Positions 47,376 to 57,457 are shown, counted from the stretch's first letter. The stretch is DNA of 64,000 bases from Gammaproteobacteria bacterium (GCA_009840305.1 VXNY01000008.1:1-64000), one strand, 5' to 3'. Notes: generated by a model from the letters alone, not told the origin. Numbers and translations are program-made.

Positions 47376-48254
47376 GTGAACCAAAGAAGAAGTGCGTTTC
47401 GTCGCTTTCGCGATCGGATCGCCAGTAGGGAAGTTGTAATAAGATTTCTAAAAAGGATCGGGAAGATCGTAGGCGTGACCTATTTAGTGATCTGTACGTT
47501 GTTATGGGGAATCCAAGGCCATTTCATCTTCCACCCGGTGACCGTTGATTGGGAACCACATCATACGACAGAAGAGTATGAGATCGTTGTTGATGAGTCA
47601 GCAGGTATCAAATCTCGAGGTTATATCTTAAATTCGAAATTTCCTGGTCCGGTGATACTCTTTTTTACGGGAAATGCTGGTGATGCACTTAGCTATGCAC
47701 ATTTATTTAGCGAGCTGGAAGTTCCTTCGGTGTTGTCAAATTACCGTGGCTACGGTAAGAGCGACGGTAAACCTTCAGAGAAGACACTGCTTGCCGATGC
47801 AAAGATCACATTGCAAATGGTGCGCGAGCGATTTCCAGATCGCTCCATAATATTAATGGGTCATAGTTTGGGAAGTGCGGTTGCGATCAGAACCTCTGAT
47901 TCGAACATTGCTGGGTTGATTTTGATCAGTCCGTTTCGATCGTTAGCGCATGTAGCAAATCGTAGCTTACTGCGATTAGTACCCGTGCATTTACTTATGC
48001 GTCACAAGTTTGACACTCGCGCAAGTCTCGATAGTGTTCCCAAAAAAGTGCTAGTTCTTTACTCTAAGAAGGATTGGGCTATACCAGCTAAGGAGACGAA
48101 GCAAGTACTCAAACGAATCGCCCATGCGGACATCATCGTCGACCAAGTAGGTCACAACACGATCTTTTGGAACAATCTACTGTCTATTCGTCAATGGTTG
48201 GAACAGAATTTCGAATACTCGATCAACCATCTATTTCAAATCGATGAAGACTGA
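47376..48254 (+). CDS. alpha/beta hydrolase, membrane-anchored (BEM46-like)
   Basis: A 292-residue protein with a basic N-terminus and one membrane helix (about 30-47), followed by an alpha/beta-hydrolase domain. Visible features are the oxyanion region FFTGNAGD, SNYRGYGKSDGKPSE, the nucleophile elbow MGHSLGS, the acid in YSKKDWAIPA and the histidine in VGHNTI. This is the pattern of YqiA/BEM46-type serine hydrolases, whose substrates are mostly unknown. GTG start at 47376 with AAGG close by. It stands alone on the plus strand, converging with the next gene. Confidence 0.85.
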   Translation: MNQRRSAFRRFRDRIASREVVIRFLKRIGKIVGVTYLVICTLLWGIQGHFIFHPVTVDWEPHHTTEEYEIVVDESAGIKSRGYILNSKFPGPVILFFTGNAGDALSYAHLFSELEVPSVLSNYRGYGKSDGKPSEKTLLADAKITLQMVRERFPDRSIILMGHSLGSAVAIRTSDSNIAGLILISPFRSLAHVANRSLLRLVPVHLLMRHKFDTRASLDSVPKKVLVLYSKKDWAIPAKETKQVLKRIAHADIIVDQVGHNTIFWNNLLSIRQWLEQNFEYSINHLFQIDED

Positions 48255-48288
48255 TTCTGTCAACAAACCAAATCTGAACTTGACAGTG

Positions 48289-49365
48289 TTAGGGGTCAGA
48301 TTCCGTCTCTGAGTCAAGAATCCATTTAGACCAGGCTTCAACATCACGTTCAAAGTCTTCATTGCTAATGGTTGTTAGGAACTGATGAGCTGATTCCGTA
48401 AAGCCGTCATGATCTACTCCAACAGAATCTAGTATCAGTTTCGGTTTTTCTCGCACAATTTCCCGCGCGAATTTTGAATCGATCTCGGTTGCTACTAATG
48501 CGTCCAACGTGCGGTTGAACTCCCATGGATTCGTTCCACCCAATATTGCCAACAGAGTCTCTCGAACTTTCGACCATTGGACTGGGACAGCTTTTTCGGC
48601 TCGAACCAACCCTTCAAGTAGTTTACCAGCTACATCTCGTACTTGTCTAGCGGGATCGATCAAAGATTCCGCTAATGCGTGCCACGATACTTCTTTCTCG
48701 TGAAAGTGAGCAAGGACAATCGTCGCTACGAACCTAGCGGACCAGGACTCTGTTCTCTCGTGCACCTGTAGTGCTAATTCGTGATCTGAGTTGTGGTCGA
48801 GTTCATCAATAAATTTTGACACCAAGTCAAACGACTCGGCGTTTGCCCCAAACATTTCAGCAAATTCGTGCGAGGTCTCCAACACTTCTTCATCTGAAAG
48901 TTCGGTAAGCTGAATAGCCGTCTCTGGTTCTGCAAGCAGATAACCTACGTACGCAGCGACTGAAACCTTCTGGGCATTGTCCTCCACGGCTGTCTGCAAT
49001 TCCTGCCAGGTTTCGGGTAGCTCAGGGTTTTCGCTTCCTACTGTACGGTAACGAACATATTCACTTTTCTCCACTCCAATTACTACTGTGTGCATTTCCA
49101 TAGCCCCGTCTTCGCTCTGCTTGATGAAACCAAAGGCAGCTGCAGCAGGAAACTTGAGCTCGCTTATCATCACCGCCGCGCATGCATGAAATGGTTTGTC
49201 AGGGTCAGTCTCTTGAATTGCTTTATACAACTCGGAAGGTGTCCACTCTTCTAATCCGATGAATTCGACCGGACCTCTCGGTCCATCTAACACCTCTGCA
49301 GTAACGTGCGTTAACGTAGTGAGGTAGAAGATAACACTACCAATCAACAAAAATCTTCTCAACAT
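48289..49365 (-). CDS. secreted helical protein of unknown family
   Basis: A 358-residue protein with a signal peptide (MLRRFLLIGSVIFYLTTLTHVTAE). An N-terminal mixed region (24-130) is followed by helices with a HEAT-like look (SARFVATIVLAHFHEKEVSWHAL, then VRDVAGKLLEGLVRAEK). No catalytic motif was recognised. ATG start. It converges with the hydrolase gene 34 bp away. A role in the periplasm as an adaptor is possible but not shown by the sequence. Confidence 0.55.
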   Translation of the reverse strand: MLRRFLLIGSVIFYLTTLTHVTAEVLDGPRGPVEFIGLEEWTPSELYKAIQETDPDKPFHACAAVMISELKFPAAAAFGFIKQSEDGAMEMHTVVIGVEKSEYVRYRTVGSENPELPETWQELQTAVEDNAQKVSVAAYVGYLLAEPETAIQLTELSDEEVLETSHEFAEMFGANAESFDLVSKFIDELDHNSDHELALQVHERTESWSARFVATIVLAHFHEKEVSWHALAESLIDPARQVRDVAGKLLEGLVRAEKAVPVQWSKVRETLLAILGGTNPWEFNRTLDALVATEIDSKFAREIVREKPKLILDSVGVDHDGFTESAHQFLTTISNEDFERDVEAWSKWILDSETESDP

Positions 49366-49794
49366 GCTAAAGTTCTCTTTGAAATAAACGGGAAGTGCGA
49401 ACAGATGTGTTCATACTAGACTGTAGATTTTAGTCTGTGTTCACGGTACTCTTTCACGGTCGAAGTTACACTCTTACAAACTTTGTACGCTCCCTAGACT
49501 AAGTAGAAACGTATTCGGCTGAATTCGATTTCAAATCCTTGGATTGAGCGTGTGTTCTACTGGAAGTAAACAGGACAGAACCATTCTTAGATTTCCTGCA
49601 AAGTTCTAACGAATATTTAGTGAATTGATGCCCCACAAACAAGTTTTCTCTGCTCACCGAGCTCGATTGAAGAGTCTATGAGTACTGCCGATAGACTGTT
49701 GGTTCCAACTTCGGTGCATAAAGCGTCGACTTACTTGAACCGGAACAAAATTTGCTTTGATCATCTTACAATTTGCGTTTACGGAGCGAAATTG
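49366..49794. other. divergent intergenic region
   Basis: About 430 bp between divergent genes. The plus-strand frame of the next gene is open from ATG 49678, so the part after 49678 might be translated. Nothing else was recognised. Confidence 0.4.
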
Positions 49795-50571
49795 ATGCGT
49801 ATTTCAAAACAGCGAAAACTGAGGAAGCAAATTAGATTAGCAACATTCAACCAATCGGCCGTCACAATGTTTTTAAACCTTCTATTGCGAAGAACCGGTT
49901 TGGTAACTAATAAAAACGTGACCGCGATTGCTACCACAATTGCACTATCAGCCTGTTCGATCTTTTTGATTTCCTGCGCGCAACAAAACACTCCACTTCA
50001 GCCAGTACTAGGTTGCGAACATGTTTCGCTGGACGATTTCTTACCTGGCATTACCACAAAAGAAAAATCGTACCGGCGCGAACAGCAACGGAACGACAAG
50101 AAGCTGGTTCCGGGTCAGAAAGTGTCAGATTTTTCTCTCGTAGATTTAGATGGAGAAAAGGTCTCTTTGTTTGACGTACTTCAAGAGAAAAATACTGTGC
50201 TCATCGACTTTTGGGCATCTTGGTGTGGACCGTGTGTCGCGAGCTTCCCGAAATTAAAAGAATTACGCGCTAATCACGGACAAGACGGATTTGAAGTCGT
50301 TGCGATATCGATCGACAGTACCCACGAAGAGTGGGCTGAAGGGTCAGAGAAGTATGAAATACCCTGGATCAACCTCGGTGAGTTGGAAAGCTGGGACGGG
50401 GAAGTGGCCACTTTGTACGGCGTTCACTTCATCCCGAAGAGCTACCTTATTGATAGTGAAGGTTGCATTCTCCAAAAAGACTTGCCCATAGACCTGTTGG
50501 AGAAAGTGGTAGTTAGCAGGTTTGACAAAGCGGATAGCGAAGAATCTTCGCTCCAAACTGATGGCGAATAA
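49795..50571 (+). CDS. TlpA-like thioredoxin lipoprotein, tandem copy 1
   Basis: The hydrophobic segment ATTIALSACSIFLISC ends in a lipobox, then GCEHVSLDDFLPG, a charged linker and a thioredoxin domain of about 150 residues with FWASWCGPC and cis-proline HFIPKSYLID. The start is doubtful. ATG 49795 has GGAG 8 bases upstream but gives a long 58-residue leader; ATG 49678 is longer still; ATG 49867 or GTG 49918 would give a normal leader without ribosome site. It is 15 bp upstream of a close paralogue, evidently a tandem duplication. Probably an outer- or inner-membrane-anchored thiol reductase. Confidence 0.78.
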   Translation: MRISKQRKLRKQIRLATFNQSAVTMFLNLLLRRTGLVTNKNVTAIATTIALSACSIFLISCAQQNTPLQPVLGCEHVSLDDFLPGITTKEKSYRREQQRNDKKLVPGQKVSDFSLVDLDGEKVSLFDVLQEKNTVLIDFWASWCGPCVASFPKLKELRANHGQDGFEVVAISIDSTHEEWAEGSEKYEIPWINLGELESWDGEVATLYGVHFIPKSYLIDSEGCILQKDLPIDLLEKVVVSRFDKADSEESSLQTDGE

Positions 50572-50586
50572 GCGAAAGAAGTTCCT

Positions 50587-51261
50587 ATGAAAAAGTTGCT
50601 GAGTCTTCTGGTGCTCGCTGTCATCACAGTGAGTCTTAGTTCCTGTGCACCAAACATTGTCGTACCGAACGAACCCGCAATCGGGTGTGAACACATTCCT
50701 CTAGACAACGTATTACCTGGCATTGGGAGCGAGCTTCCTCGAATATCCTCTCGAAATGAGCAATACAGAAACGACAAGCAACTCGTACCTGGTCAGAAAG
50801 TTGCAGACTTCACACTGACGAGTTTGGATGGAGAAGCTGTGTCGTTGTCCGATGTTCTACGTCAAAATGACATCGTACTGATCGATTTTTGGGCATCTTG
50901 GTGTGGACCGTGCATTGCAAGCTTCCCAAAATTTAAAGAACTTCGAGATACCTACGGACCAGAAGGATTCGAAATTGTTGCAATTTCGATTGACAGAGAA
51001 AGGGAAGATTGGGAAGACAGTTCAGCCGAGCACGAAATTCCATGGTTAAATCTTGGCGAGCTCGAAAGCTGGCATGGAGAGGTTGCAATTAAGTACGGTG
51101 TTCACTTCGTTCCCAAAAGCTATCTTGTTGACAGTAATGGCTGCATTCTTCAAAAGGATCTTCCGACCACATCGCTGGAAGAGGTGCTTAGCAGTCAATA
51201 TAGCAAAGACCCTGATATGGATTCTTCTGTTGAGACCGACACTGAAGAGAACTCGACTTAG
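50587..51261 (+). CDS. TlpA-like thioredoxin lipoprotein, tandem copy 2
   Basis: A 224-residue lipoprotein with MKKLLSLLVLAVITVSLSSC as signal and lipobox (cysteine 20). The mature part repeats that of the upstream gene: IGCEHIPLDNVLPGIGS, RNDKQLVPGQKVADFTL, FWASWCGPC and cis-proline HFVPKSYLVD. Gene and neighbour are separated by 15 bp and probably share a transcript. The well-formed leader shows what the upstream copy should look like. The acidic C-terminal tail is typical of the TlpA proteins of this window. Substrate unknown. Confidence 0.85.
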   Translation: MKKLLSLLVLAVITVSLSSCAPNIVVPNEPAIGCEHIPLDNVLPGIGSELPRISSRNEQYRNDKQLVPGQKVADFTLTSLDGEAVSLSDVLRQNDIVLIDFWASWCGPCIASFPKFKELRDTYGPEGFEIVAISIDREREDWEDSSAEHEIPWLNLGELESWHGEVAIKYGVHFVPKSYLVDSNGCILQKDLPTTSLEEVLSSQYSKDPDMDSSVETDTEENST

Positions 51262-51374
51262 CAGTTTCTTGTTTCTTCGAACCACATAGAAACTAACTCG
51301 TTCACATAAACTAATCGGTCGCATATTGTCTCACTGAGATTCGTGAAGGAGACCCTCTCGATAGAATTTTGAAT

Positions 51375-52382
51375 ATGAGAAGTCAAACACTTACCAGTTT
51401 CGTTATTGTGCTATCGACGTTCGCTTCTGCGTCAATACCTACACAACACGAACACGGACACGGACACGACGAAGTAGAAGCAACACCTATAGACCACACT
51501 CAGTTAGCAGGAGTGGAACTCTACGACTGGCTAGGTACTGATGGATACTACACTGAAGACTTTTCGAACGACGAATTGCAAAAATTGGTAGCAGAAGGGC
51601 TTGCGAGTGCGGATCCTGACATTGTTAATGCAACCATTGGTTCATTGTCTTGGTATGCGGTTCACTCGCTAACGCAAAGAGATGAATTGGGCAACCCACG
51701 ATTTGATCGTGGTTTGCAATCGGTGCCAGGATTAAAGCAATCTCTCATAGATGTTTGGCGCGCTAATAAAAACGAAGACACATATCCGCTGACTGAAGAA
51801 GATTTCGAAAATTCAGTCGAATATCGCAACGAGCAATTAGTACCAGTTCCGACTCTTGAATTCGCCTGGTCGTTTGTCCCTTCGATGCTAGCTGCACTGT
51901 TTCCAAAGGATCAGGAAGTCCACGAAGTTCTTTGGGACGGTTACGATCCTGAGAATCCAACGACTATGCTTGATTGGCTCAATCGGGGACGATTTACGAC
52001 AGAAAAGGCTACCAAATTACGTCTCGAACTATTGAACGCCACGGACGATCTTTCGCCTATTTATGCAGCTATTGGTCTAGGCTTCACCGAGTCCGCTGAC
52101 GCTCTTGCCGCGTTAGTTGACCGATTAGAAACAGACCCAGGAGATCGAGTACTATTAGCTCACCTAATAGATTCCATTGTTGCACATGGTGTCCGTGCAA
52201 TCCCACACCTCGATTTGCTCCGAAAAACTGCGCAAGAATTTGATCTACTTCCAGAGGAAGGCGAGACGCTGGTGCGCCCCGAAGGATATGGTATAAAGGC
52301 AGATATTGGGATTGAATATCGCACCCAGCAAGCGATTCGCAAGCTTGAAGACTTTGTGGAGAACGACTCAGAGGAAAGCTAA
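51375..52382 (+). CDS. secreted protein with His-rich N-terminus and HEAT-like helices
   Basis: A 335-residue protein with a signal peptide (RSQTLTSFVIVLSTFASAS) followed directly by HEHGHGHD, a likely metal-binding stretch. The remainder is helical; TTEKATKLRLELLNATDD and ADALAALVDRLETDPGDRVL are typical of HEAT-like repeats. ATG 51375 is used in place of the TTG two codons earlier. No enzyme motif was recognised. It follows the tandem TlpA genes on the same strand 113 bp later and ends 7 bp from the convergent helicase gene. Confidence 0.58.
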   Translation: MRSQTLTSFVIVLSTFASASIPTQHEHGHGHDEVEATPIDHTQLAGVELYDWLGTDGYYTEDFSNDELQKLVAEGLASADPDIVNATIGSLSWYAVHSLTQRDELGNPRFDRGLQSVPGLKQSLIDVWRANKNEDTYPLTEEDFENSVEYRNEQLVPVPTLEFAWSFVPSMLAALFPKDQEVHEVLWDGYDPENPTTMLDWLNRGRFTTEKATKLRLELLNATDDLSPIYAAIGLGFTESADALAALVDRLETDPGDRVLLAHLIDSIVAHGVRAIPHLDLLRKTAQEFDLLPEEGETLVRPEGYGIKADIGIEYRTQQAIRKLEDFVENDSEES

Positions 52383-52389
52383 GCGAAAC

Positions 52390-55300
52390 TTAGTCAGGCC
52401 GGATCCTCAATTTCCCGCGTCGTTCTTCGATCGTACCTAGGTTCAACATCTCTTCGATCGCGTGGTTCAAGCGTTCTGTGAGGCCAGGAGTTATTCGGTT
52501 AAAACCTAGTCGATTTCCAAGTACCTTGACACATTCGTCTCGGGAAACACTGATCCCCTCTTGCACTATAACTGCGACACCGGCACCTAATTCTCCTAGT
52601 GGGAGGTAGTCGTGCTTTCTAATCAGTGATAGCTCAACATCTGTTCGGTCGCGAAATTGACTCGTCTGGGTGAAATCCGGGGCAACATAGAAATGGTCTC
52701 CATCGCCTTGGGATTCGCGTATCGTGCCACCATCAAGAGAGTGTTGTATCGCCCGCGATAGTGCTTCTCGGATTCGGGAACCAGTTCGACCGACGTTCCA
52801 AAGTTTCACCACACGCGCCACAATGACATCTTGATGCACTGACCCTTCAATTTCAACGATTTTGATAACGAGGTTTGCGAGATCGTCTTGAGCAACTTCA
52901 TGAATGTCTAAACGAGCAGCAGAATTTGCCATTTCGCTCGAAAATACCGGCTCTACGTAAGCGATCACTCCATTCGCTTTCTCCGGAGCTCTGTCCCTGG
53001 CAGAGAATGTTCGTTCAATTGGCGACTGAGAATCAAACTCTGATTCTGGTTCTCTTAGCTGATTGTCGCCGGCTACTTCGGTGTGCTGAGCTATTACGAT
53101 CGCTGATAGCAATTTCTTTACTTCTGTGTCGCGGTTGTAAAACCAATCAGTACTCCAGATTCGATGAAATTTCCATCCTTTGCCTTCGAGCACCTGTTGT
53201 CGTAGCCGATCTCGTTCGCGAGCCCAGGCGGACGAGTGGTAGCGAGCACCATCACATTCAATTGCTAACACGTAGTCTTGAGACCGTTCTGGATGTCGAA
53301 CGGCAAGATCTATCTTAAACCCGGCTGAACCAACTTGCGCTTCAACGTCGTAGCCGTGAGAAAGTAGAACATTTGCTACATCGCGTTCAAAAGGACTATC
53401 CATATCTTCACCCGTTAACTGAGGAACGTCCATATCTCCAGTAGCCGCGTATTTGAGATAAGCCTTCAGAACTCGTGGTCCTTGATGCGCACTAACGTCT
53501 GAGCGAATGTCTTCGTAGGAAATAGACGCAAACACGGTACAGCGTTTCCGAGCACGAGTGAACAAAACGTTTAGTCGCCGCTCACCGCCCTGAGAAGATA
53601 CCGGACCAAAGTTTTGTCCGAAATATCCATCTTTATCCTTGCCATAACCGATTGAAATGAAGATGACGTCTCGTTCATCTCCTTGAACGTTCTCTAGGTT
53701 CTTCACGAAAAACGCTTCTTCCTTGGACTCTGCACAAAACTGATCGACATCAGGGTGCTCAGCCCGTAAAAATTCCATTTTGTTGTCAATCGTGTCTCGT
53801 TGCGCGACCGACAGTGCTACCACGCCAAGCGATTGTGCAGGATAGTTTTGAACGTGCGCAAGGACGTGTTCGCAAATCTCGTCAGCCTCAATGGGATTGT
53901 TTCTTTGTCGACCACGGTGATACACTCCATTAGTTCGAACGAAACTGAGCCCTAGCCCTTCATGTCCCGAGAATGGTGTAGGAGGGTAGGTTAGTTTTGC
54001 GTCGTAAAACTCGTGGTTCGATACTTCGATGAGTGAGGGATGCTCTGATCGATAGTGCCAACGCAGCATTGCACGTTCCATCGCTCGTGCGTCACACAGT
54101 GAAAGAATACTCTCCATATGAACTGCTTGGCTTCCCAAGCTAACATCTTCGTCTTCATCTATTTCATCTCCAGACACTTGTCGATCAAAGAACGAAGTAG
54201 GGGGCATCTGTTTTTGATCACCGACTACTACCATCTGTTTGCATCGCAAAACAGCACCCAGTGCTTCTGATGGTTTTATCTGGCTGGCTTCATCGATCAG
54301 CAAGAGATCAAACGCAAGCCGTCCCGGTTCGAGAAATTGGGCAACTGAAAGAGGGCTCATCAAAAACACTGGTTTAATTTGGACGATCGCGTCGCCAGCT
54401 TCTGACAAAAGTCTTCGAATGGGCATATGTCGCGACTTCTTGTTGATTTCTCCGCGAATCAAAGCAAGTTGTCCAGTTTGTCCTCGAGGAATTTTGAGGT
54501 AATGGTCGCGTGCGAGTTCTTGAGCCGCGAGATGTTGCAGTTCTGAGTCGAGTTCGACAAACTTCTTTACGTTGTTTGTTCGTTCAGCACCGTCTAATTC
54601 ACGAATACTCGGTTCTGCTTCTGCAATTCTGTAAAACACTGATTCCGCTCGTAGTAATCGAAAAATGTCAGCGATCTTGTCTACGGGTAAGACGTCTTTC
54701 GCGAGACATTCACGAACGATGCCTAAACCGCGTTCGTCTAGCTCATTGCCGAGCGATCGGAGCACATGGTAGCCATCAAGGCTGTCCATGTTTTGAGTCC
54801 AATATTCAAACTTCGACACAATTGTCGATATCGGTACTTGCGAAATTTCTTCATCAGAAAAGACGTTCTGCCAATCAATCTCTGCAAACTCTTTTAACTC
54901 CATTAACTTGTGCTGCAAATCTACGATTTGTTGCTTGAGAGCATCTGCTCTTGAACCATATTCACTATTGGGAGGATTTCCCTCTACTACCAGTTGCATT
55001 TCTTCGTATCGATTCGTAATATGAACGACGTTTCTAATCCAAATTAACGCTTCAAAAGTGCCTTGGACGTTAGTAGATTCCACCTGCCAGTTCAAATTGA
55101 AGAATGCTTGGCCAATGTTTGCCCTTTTAGATATTTCTGCTAGAACTTGCTCGTATTTAAAGAGATCTTCTGCGAGATCGACAAGGTACGCTATCTTTTT
55201 GTTATTTTCTTTAGATACGCTTAATACCTGCCGACGTGCTCGTTTGAATGCACCGTTAAACGATCGGAATACTGAATTGCCGTGTTTCTTGAGATCGTTG

Positions 55301-57129
55301 AGAGTAATCTCCCAAGACTGAGTGAAAGCGCCTGATACTACTCGCAGCTCCAATGAATTCTTAGATTGTTGAACTGTTTTGATATCTTGACATAACTTTA
55401 ATAGTGCTTCAAAATGTTCTTTTACTATTGCAGACTGAATAACAGAGTTTAGATCACTGGGTTGTTGTTCGAGAGCAGTCAGCAAATCAACGATCTTTTT
55501 GCAATCCTCAAGACTCGGCGCATCAAAAAGAGAACAACCTTTTATCGATGTTGAAGCAACGCTGTGGATTCCGTTTGCAGATTGCGACAGAGATACTAGC
55601 ATTTCTGACAGTCTTATCCTGTTTGCGGTATTCATTCGACGGTACACACCGCGCCATAGGTGTGTGTTTTCACGTCCGACTAACTGAACCTGTGCGATAA
55701 ATGCTTCAACTGCTTTAAGGTGATCTTCAAAAGTACGTTTACTCCACGTGTCAATTCCAACAATGGAAAAGTTCGGCGGCGGCGTACCTCGACCTAATAG
55801 TTCTGAAATTCGGCCCATCAGCAAATAGGGCGTATTCCCGGTTTGCTCATCCACTTTATGTAACAACGTCGTTGTTTGATTCAGTTCATCGCGTATTTGC
55901 TGAATTTCTTCGTACTTGTTTTGCGCTACTTCAACAGGTTCATGTAGCTCCATTGTCTTACGCAACTCTTGATAGAACTGGTTGCGATTACTCTTCTGCG
56001 AGTGTAGTTCCAAACAAAGCGGACCTAAACCGCTTCTTGCGAGTCTTTTGAAAACGACATCGAGCGCAGCACGTTTTTCTGCGATAAAGAGAATCCTTTT
56101 GCCTGCTTTCGCCATCACCGCAATCATGTTGGCAATGGTCTGGCTCTTACCCGTTCCTGGTGGCCCTTGAACTACTAAATTTCGTCCGTCTTTAACTGCC
56201 GTAATGACTTGAGTTTGTGAAGTATCAGCATCCAGAATATGCCCTAAGTCTTTGACTTGACTGTATTTTTTATCGAGATTCTCCATTTTGGCATGAATGG
56301 AAATTTGGGATCCAGCGGTTGTCTCACTTCCGGTTCCGAGCAACAATCGTTCTAATAATTGATTTCCAGCATCCGAGTCTGAGTCCTGTAGCTCAAGATC
56401 TCGTAGCATGCGAAATTTACCGAAGGAAAAGAAACCCAACACCATCCGATTCAATTGAACGTTCCAACGATCTTTCGTCGCGATAGTCTCTTCGACGCGG
56501 CGACAATAAGACCTAGGAGTTTCTTTCCCTTCCTCACCTAACTGTGGAAGTAATATGCCGAAGTCACTCTTTAGGAGACTTGTTAGCGATTGATTCGGTT
56601 CAATATCGTCATCTCGCCCCACAAGACTAAATTGAGAACGGACACTACTACGCTCTAAATCAACTGGTACGAGAATCAACGGACCGTAAAAGGGCCGTTC
56701 AGATTTCTCTGAATCAAAGTACTTTAGAAAACCTAGAGCGAGATAGAGAACGTTAATTCCTTGCTCTTCTTCGATCCGGCGAGTTTCCCGGTACAGAGAT
56801 AGAAGTTTCTTATGAAGCCCGTCAGGACTGAGCTTAGTCTGGAGTTTTGAATCTGTGTGTTTCTCCAACAGCGCACCTTCAACCTCATCCGGAATATACA
56901 CTTCTTGATCGGTATGTTCGGTAATCTCCGAATCAAGAGATAAGGGAAGAAAAGTAAACTTTTTTCGTTCATCCACTAAGCGATTGAACACTTGATTTGA
57001 CAATTCATCAACAATCTCTAAGTGTCGTGCTCGCGCAGAATCGAGTGGAGTATTGGTTAATGGATTGCGCTTTCCGATGTCAACTAGTTGTTGACGTTGG
57101 AGTGCTAGTGCTTCGTGTAGTTGACTAAT
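52390..57129 (-). CDS. large SF1 helicase with restriction-endonuclease-like domain (DUF4011/DUF3320 type)
   Basis: A cytoplasmic protein of about 1579 residues. In order: an N-terminal DUF4011-like region (LVDIGKRNPLTN and NVLYLALGFLKYF), Walker A GPPGTGKSQT (about 322), Walker B LLLIDEAS, motif III VVVGDQKQMPP, later SF1 motifs VQGDERDVIFIS and RRLNVLFTRARKRC, a nuclease-like domain (FKIDLAV...LAIECDGARYH), a DUF3320-like winged helix and a second winged helix. Such proteins are often found in defence loci. No ATG, GTG or TTG precedes TTG 57003 in frame, yet the conserved N-terminal motif lies upstream of it. ATT 57129, with AAGGA 6 bases before, is therefore proposed as the start. Confidence 0.82.
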   Translation of the reverse strand: MSQLHEALALQRQQLVDIGKRNPLTNTPLDSARARHLEIVDELSNQVFNRLVDERKKFTFLPLSLDSEITEHTDQEVYIPDEVEGALLEKHTDSKLQTKLSPDGLHKKLLSLYRETRRIEEEQGINVLYLALGFLKYFDSEKSERPFYGPLILVPVDLERSSVRSQFSLVGRDDDIEPNQSLTSLLKSDFGILLPQLGEEGKETPRSYCRRVEETIATKDRWNVQLNRMVLGFFSFGKFRMLRDLELQDSDSDAGNQLLERLLLGTGSETTAGSQISIHAKMENLDKKYSQVKDLGHILDADTSQTQVITAVKDGRNLVVQGPPGTGKSQTIANMIAVMAKAGKRILFIAEKRAALDVVFKRLARSGLGPLCLELHSQKSNRNQFYQELRKTMELHEPVEVAQNKYEEIQQIRDELNQTTTLLHKVDEQTGNTPYLLMGRISELLGRGTPPPNFSIVGIDTWSKRTFEDHLKAVEAFIAQVQLVGRENTHLWRGVYRRMNTANRIRLSEMLVSLSQSANGIHSVASTSIKGCSLFDAPSLEDCKKIVDLLTALEQQPSDLNSVIQSAIVKEHFEALLKLCQDIKTVQQSKNSLELRVVSGAFTQSWEITLNDLKKHGNSVFRSFNGAFKRARRQVLSVSKENNKKIAYLVDLAEDLFKYEQVLAEISKRANIGQAFFNLNWQVESTNVQGTFEALIWIRNVVHITNRYEEMQLVVEGNPPNSEYGSRADALKQQIVDLQHKLMELKEFAEIDWQNVFSDEEISQVPISTIVSKFEYWTQNMDSLDGYHVLRSLGNELDERGLGIVRECLAKDVLPVDKIADIFRLLRAESVFYRIAEAEPSIRELDGAERTNNVKKFVELDSELQHLAAQELARDHYLKIPRGQTGQLALIRGEINKKSRHMPIRRLLSEAGDAIVQIKPVFLMSPLSVAQFLEPGRLAFDLLLIDEASQIKPSEALGAVLRCKQMVVVGDQKQMPPTSFFDRQVSGDEIDEDEDVSLGSQAVHMESILSLCDARAMERAMLRWHYRSEHPSLIEVSNHEFYDAKLTYPPTPFSGHEGLGLSFVRTNGVYHRGRQRNNPIEADEICEHVLAHVQNYPAQSLGVVALSVAQRDTIDNKMEFLRAEHPDVDQFCAESKEEAFFVKNLENVQGDERDVIFISIGYGKDKDGYFGQNFGPVSSQGGERRLNVLFTRARKRCTVFASISYEDIRSDVSAHQGPRVLKAYLKYAATGDMDVPQLTGEDMDSPFERDVANVLLSHGYDVEAQVGSAGFKIDLAVRHPERSQDYVLAIECDGARYHSSAWARERDRLRQQVLEGKGWKFHRIWSTDWFYNRDTEVKKLLSAIVIAQHTEVAGDNQLREPESEFDSQSPIERTFSARDRAPEKANGVIAYVEPVFSSEMANSAARLDIHEVAQDDLANLVIKIVEIEGSVHQDVIVARVVKLWNVGRTGSRIREALSRAIQHSLDGGTIRESQGDGDHFYVAPDFTQTSQFRDRTDVELSLIRKHDYLPLGELGAGVAVIVQEGISVSRDECVKVLGNRLGFNRITPGLTERLNHAIEEMLNLGTIEERRGKLRIRPD

Positions 57130-57140
57130 ACTCTTTCCTT
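57130..57140 (-). promoter_or_regulatory. ribosome binding site deciding the helicase start
   Basis: On the minus strand AAGGA (57140-57136) is followed by six bases and ATT (57129-57127). The in-frame stop TAA lies just upstream and overlaps the AA of the AAGGA, so no earlier start is possible. Confidence 0.6.
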
Positions 57141-57419
57141 AAAGACTGAAGAGACCAAAATCATCTATTAACTAATACGGACGGAATCATCTACCCGTCG
57201 GAGACGGATTATTTTAAGAGGATGTACCAATTCGATTCGCTGTGATAGATCAATTGAATTTTTTGATTTCCTGCCACAATTTGTGCGAACGTCTTACTGT
57301 CTCAAGAACGAAATACAGTTCTTAACTTCAGTTAAAAAGAACCGATTGCACTACACGTGTCAGCGACTAGGACGTGTACCTGTTAAATTTCTTCGAGAGT
57401 TCAACACATATCTTAGCAC

Positions 57420-57448
57420 TTGAATACAAGGCAGATTTTGAGTATTCT
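57420..57448 (+). promoter_or_regulatory. gor: putative gor promoter
   Basis: TTGAAT (57420-57425), 17 bases, TATTCT (57443-57448): a fair sigma-70 match. It would give a leader of about 150 bases containing two hairpins. Confidence 0.35.
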
Positions 57449-57457
57449 TAACTCTGA

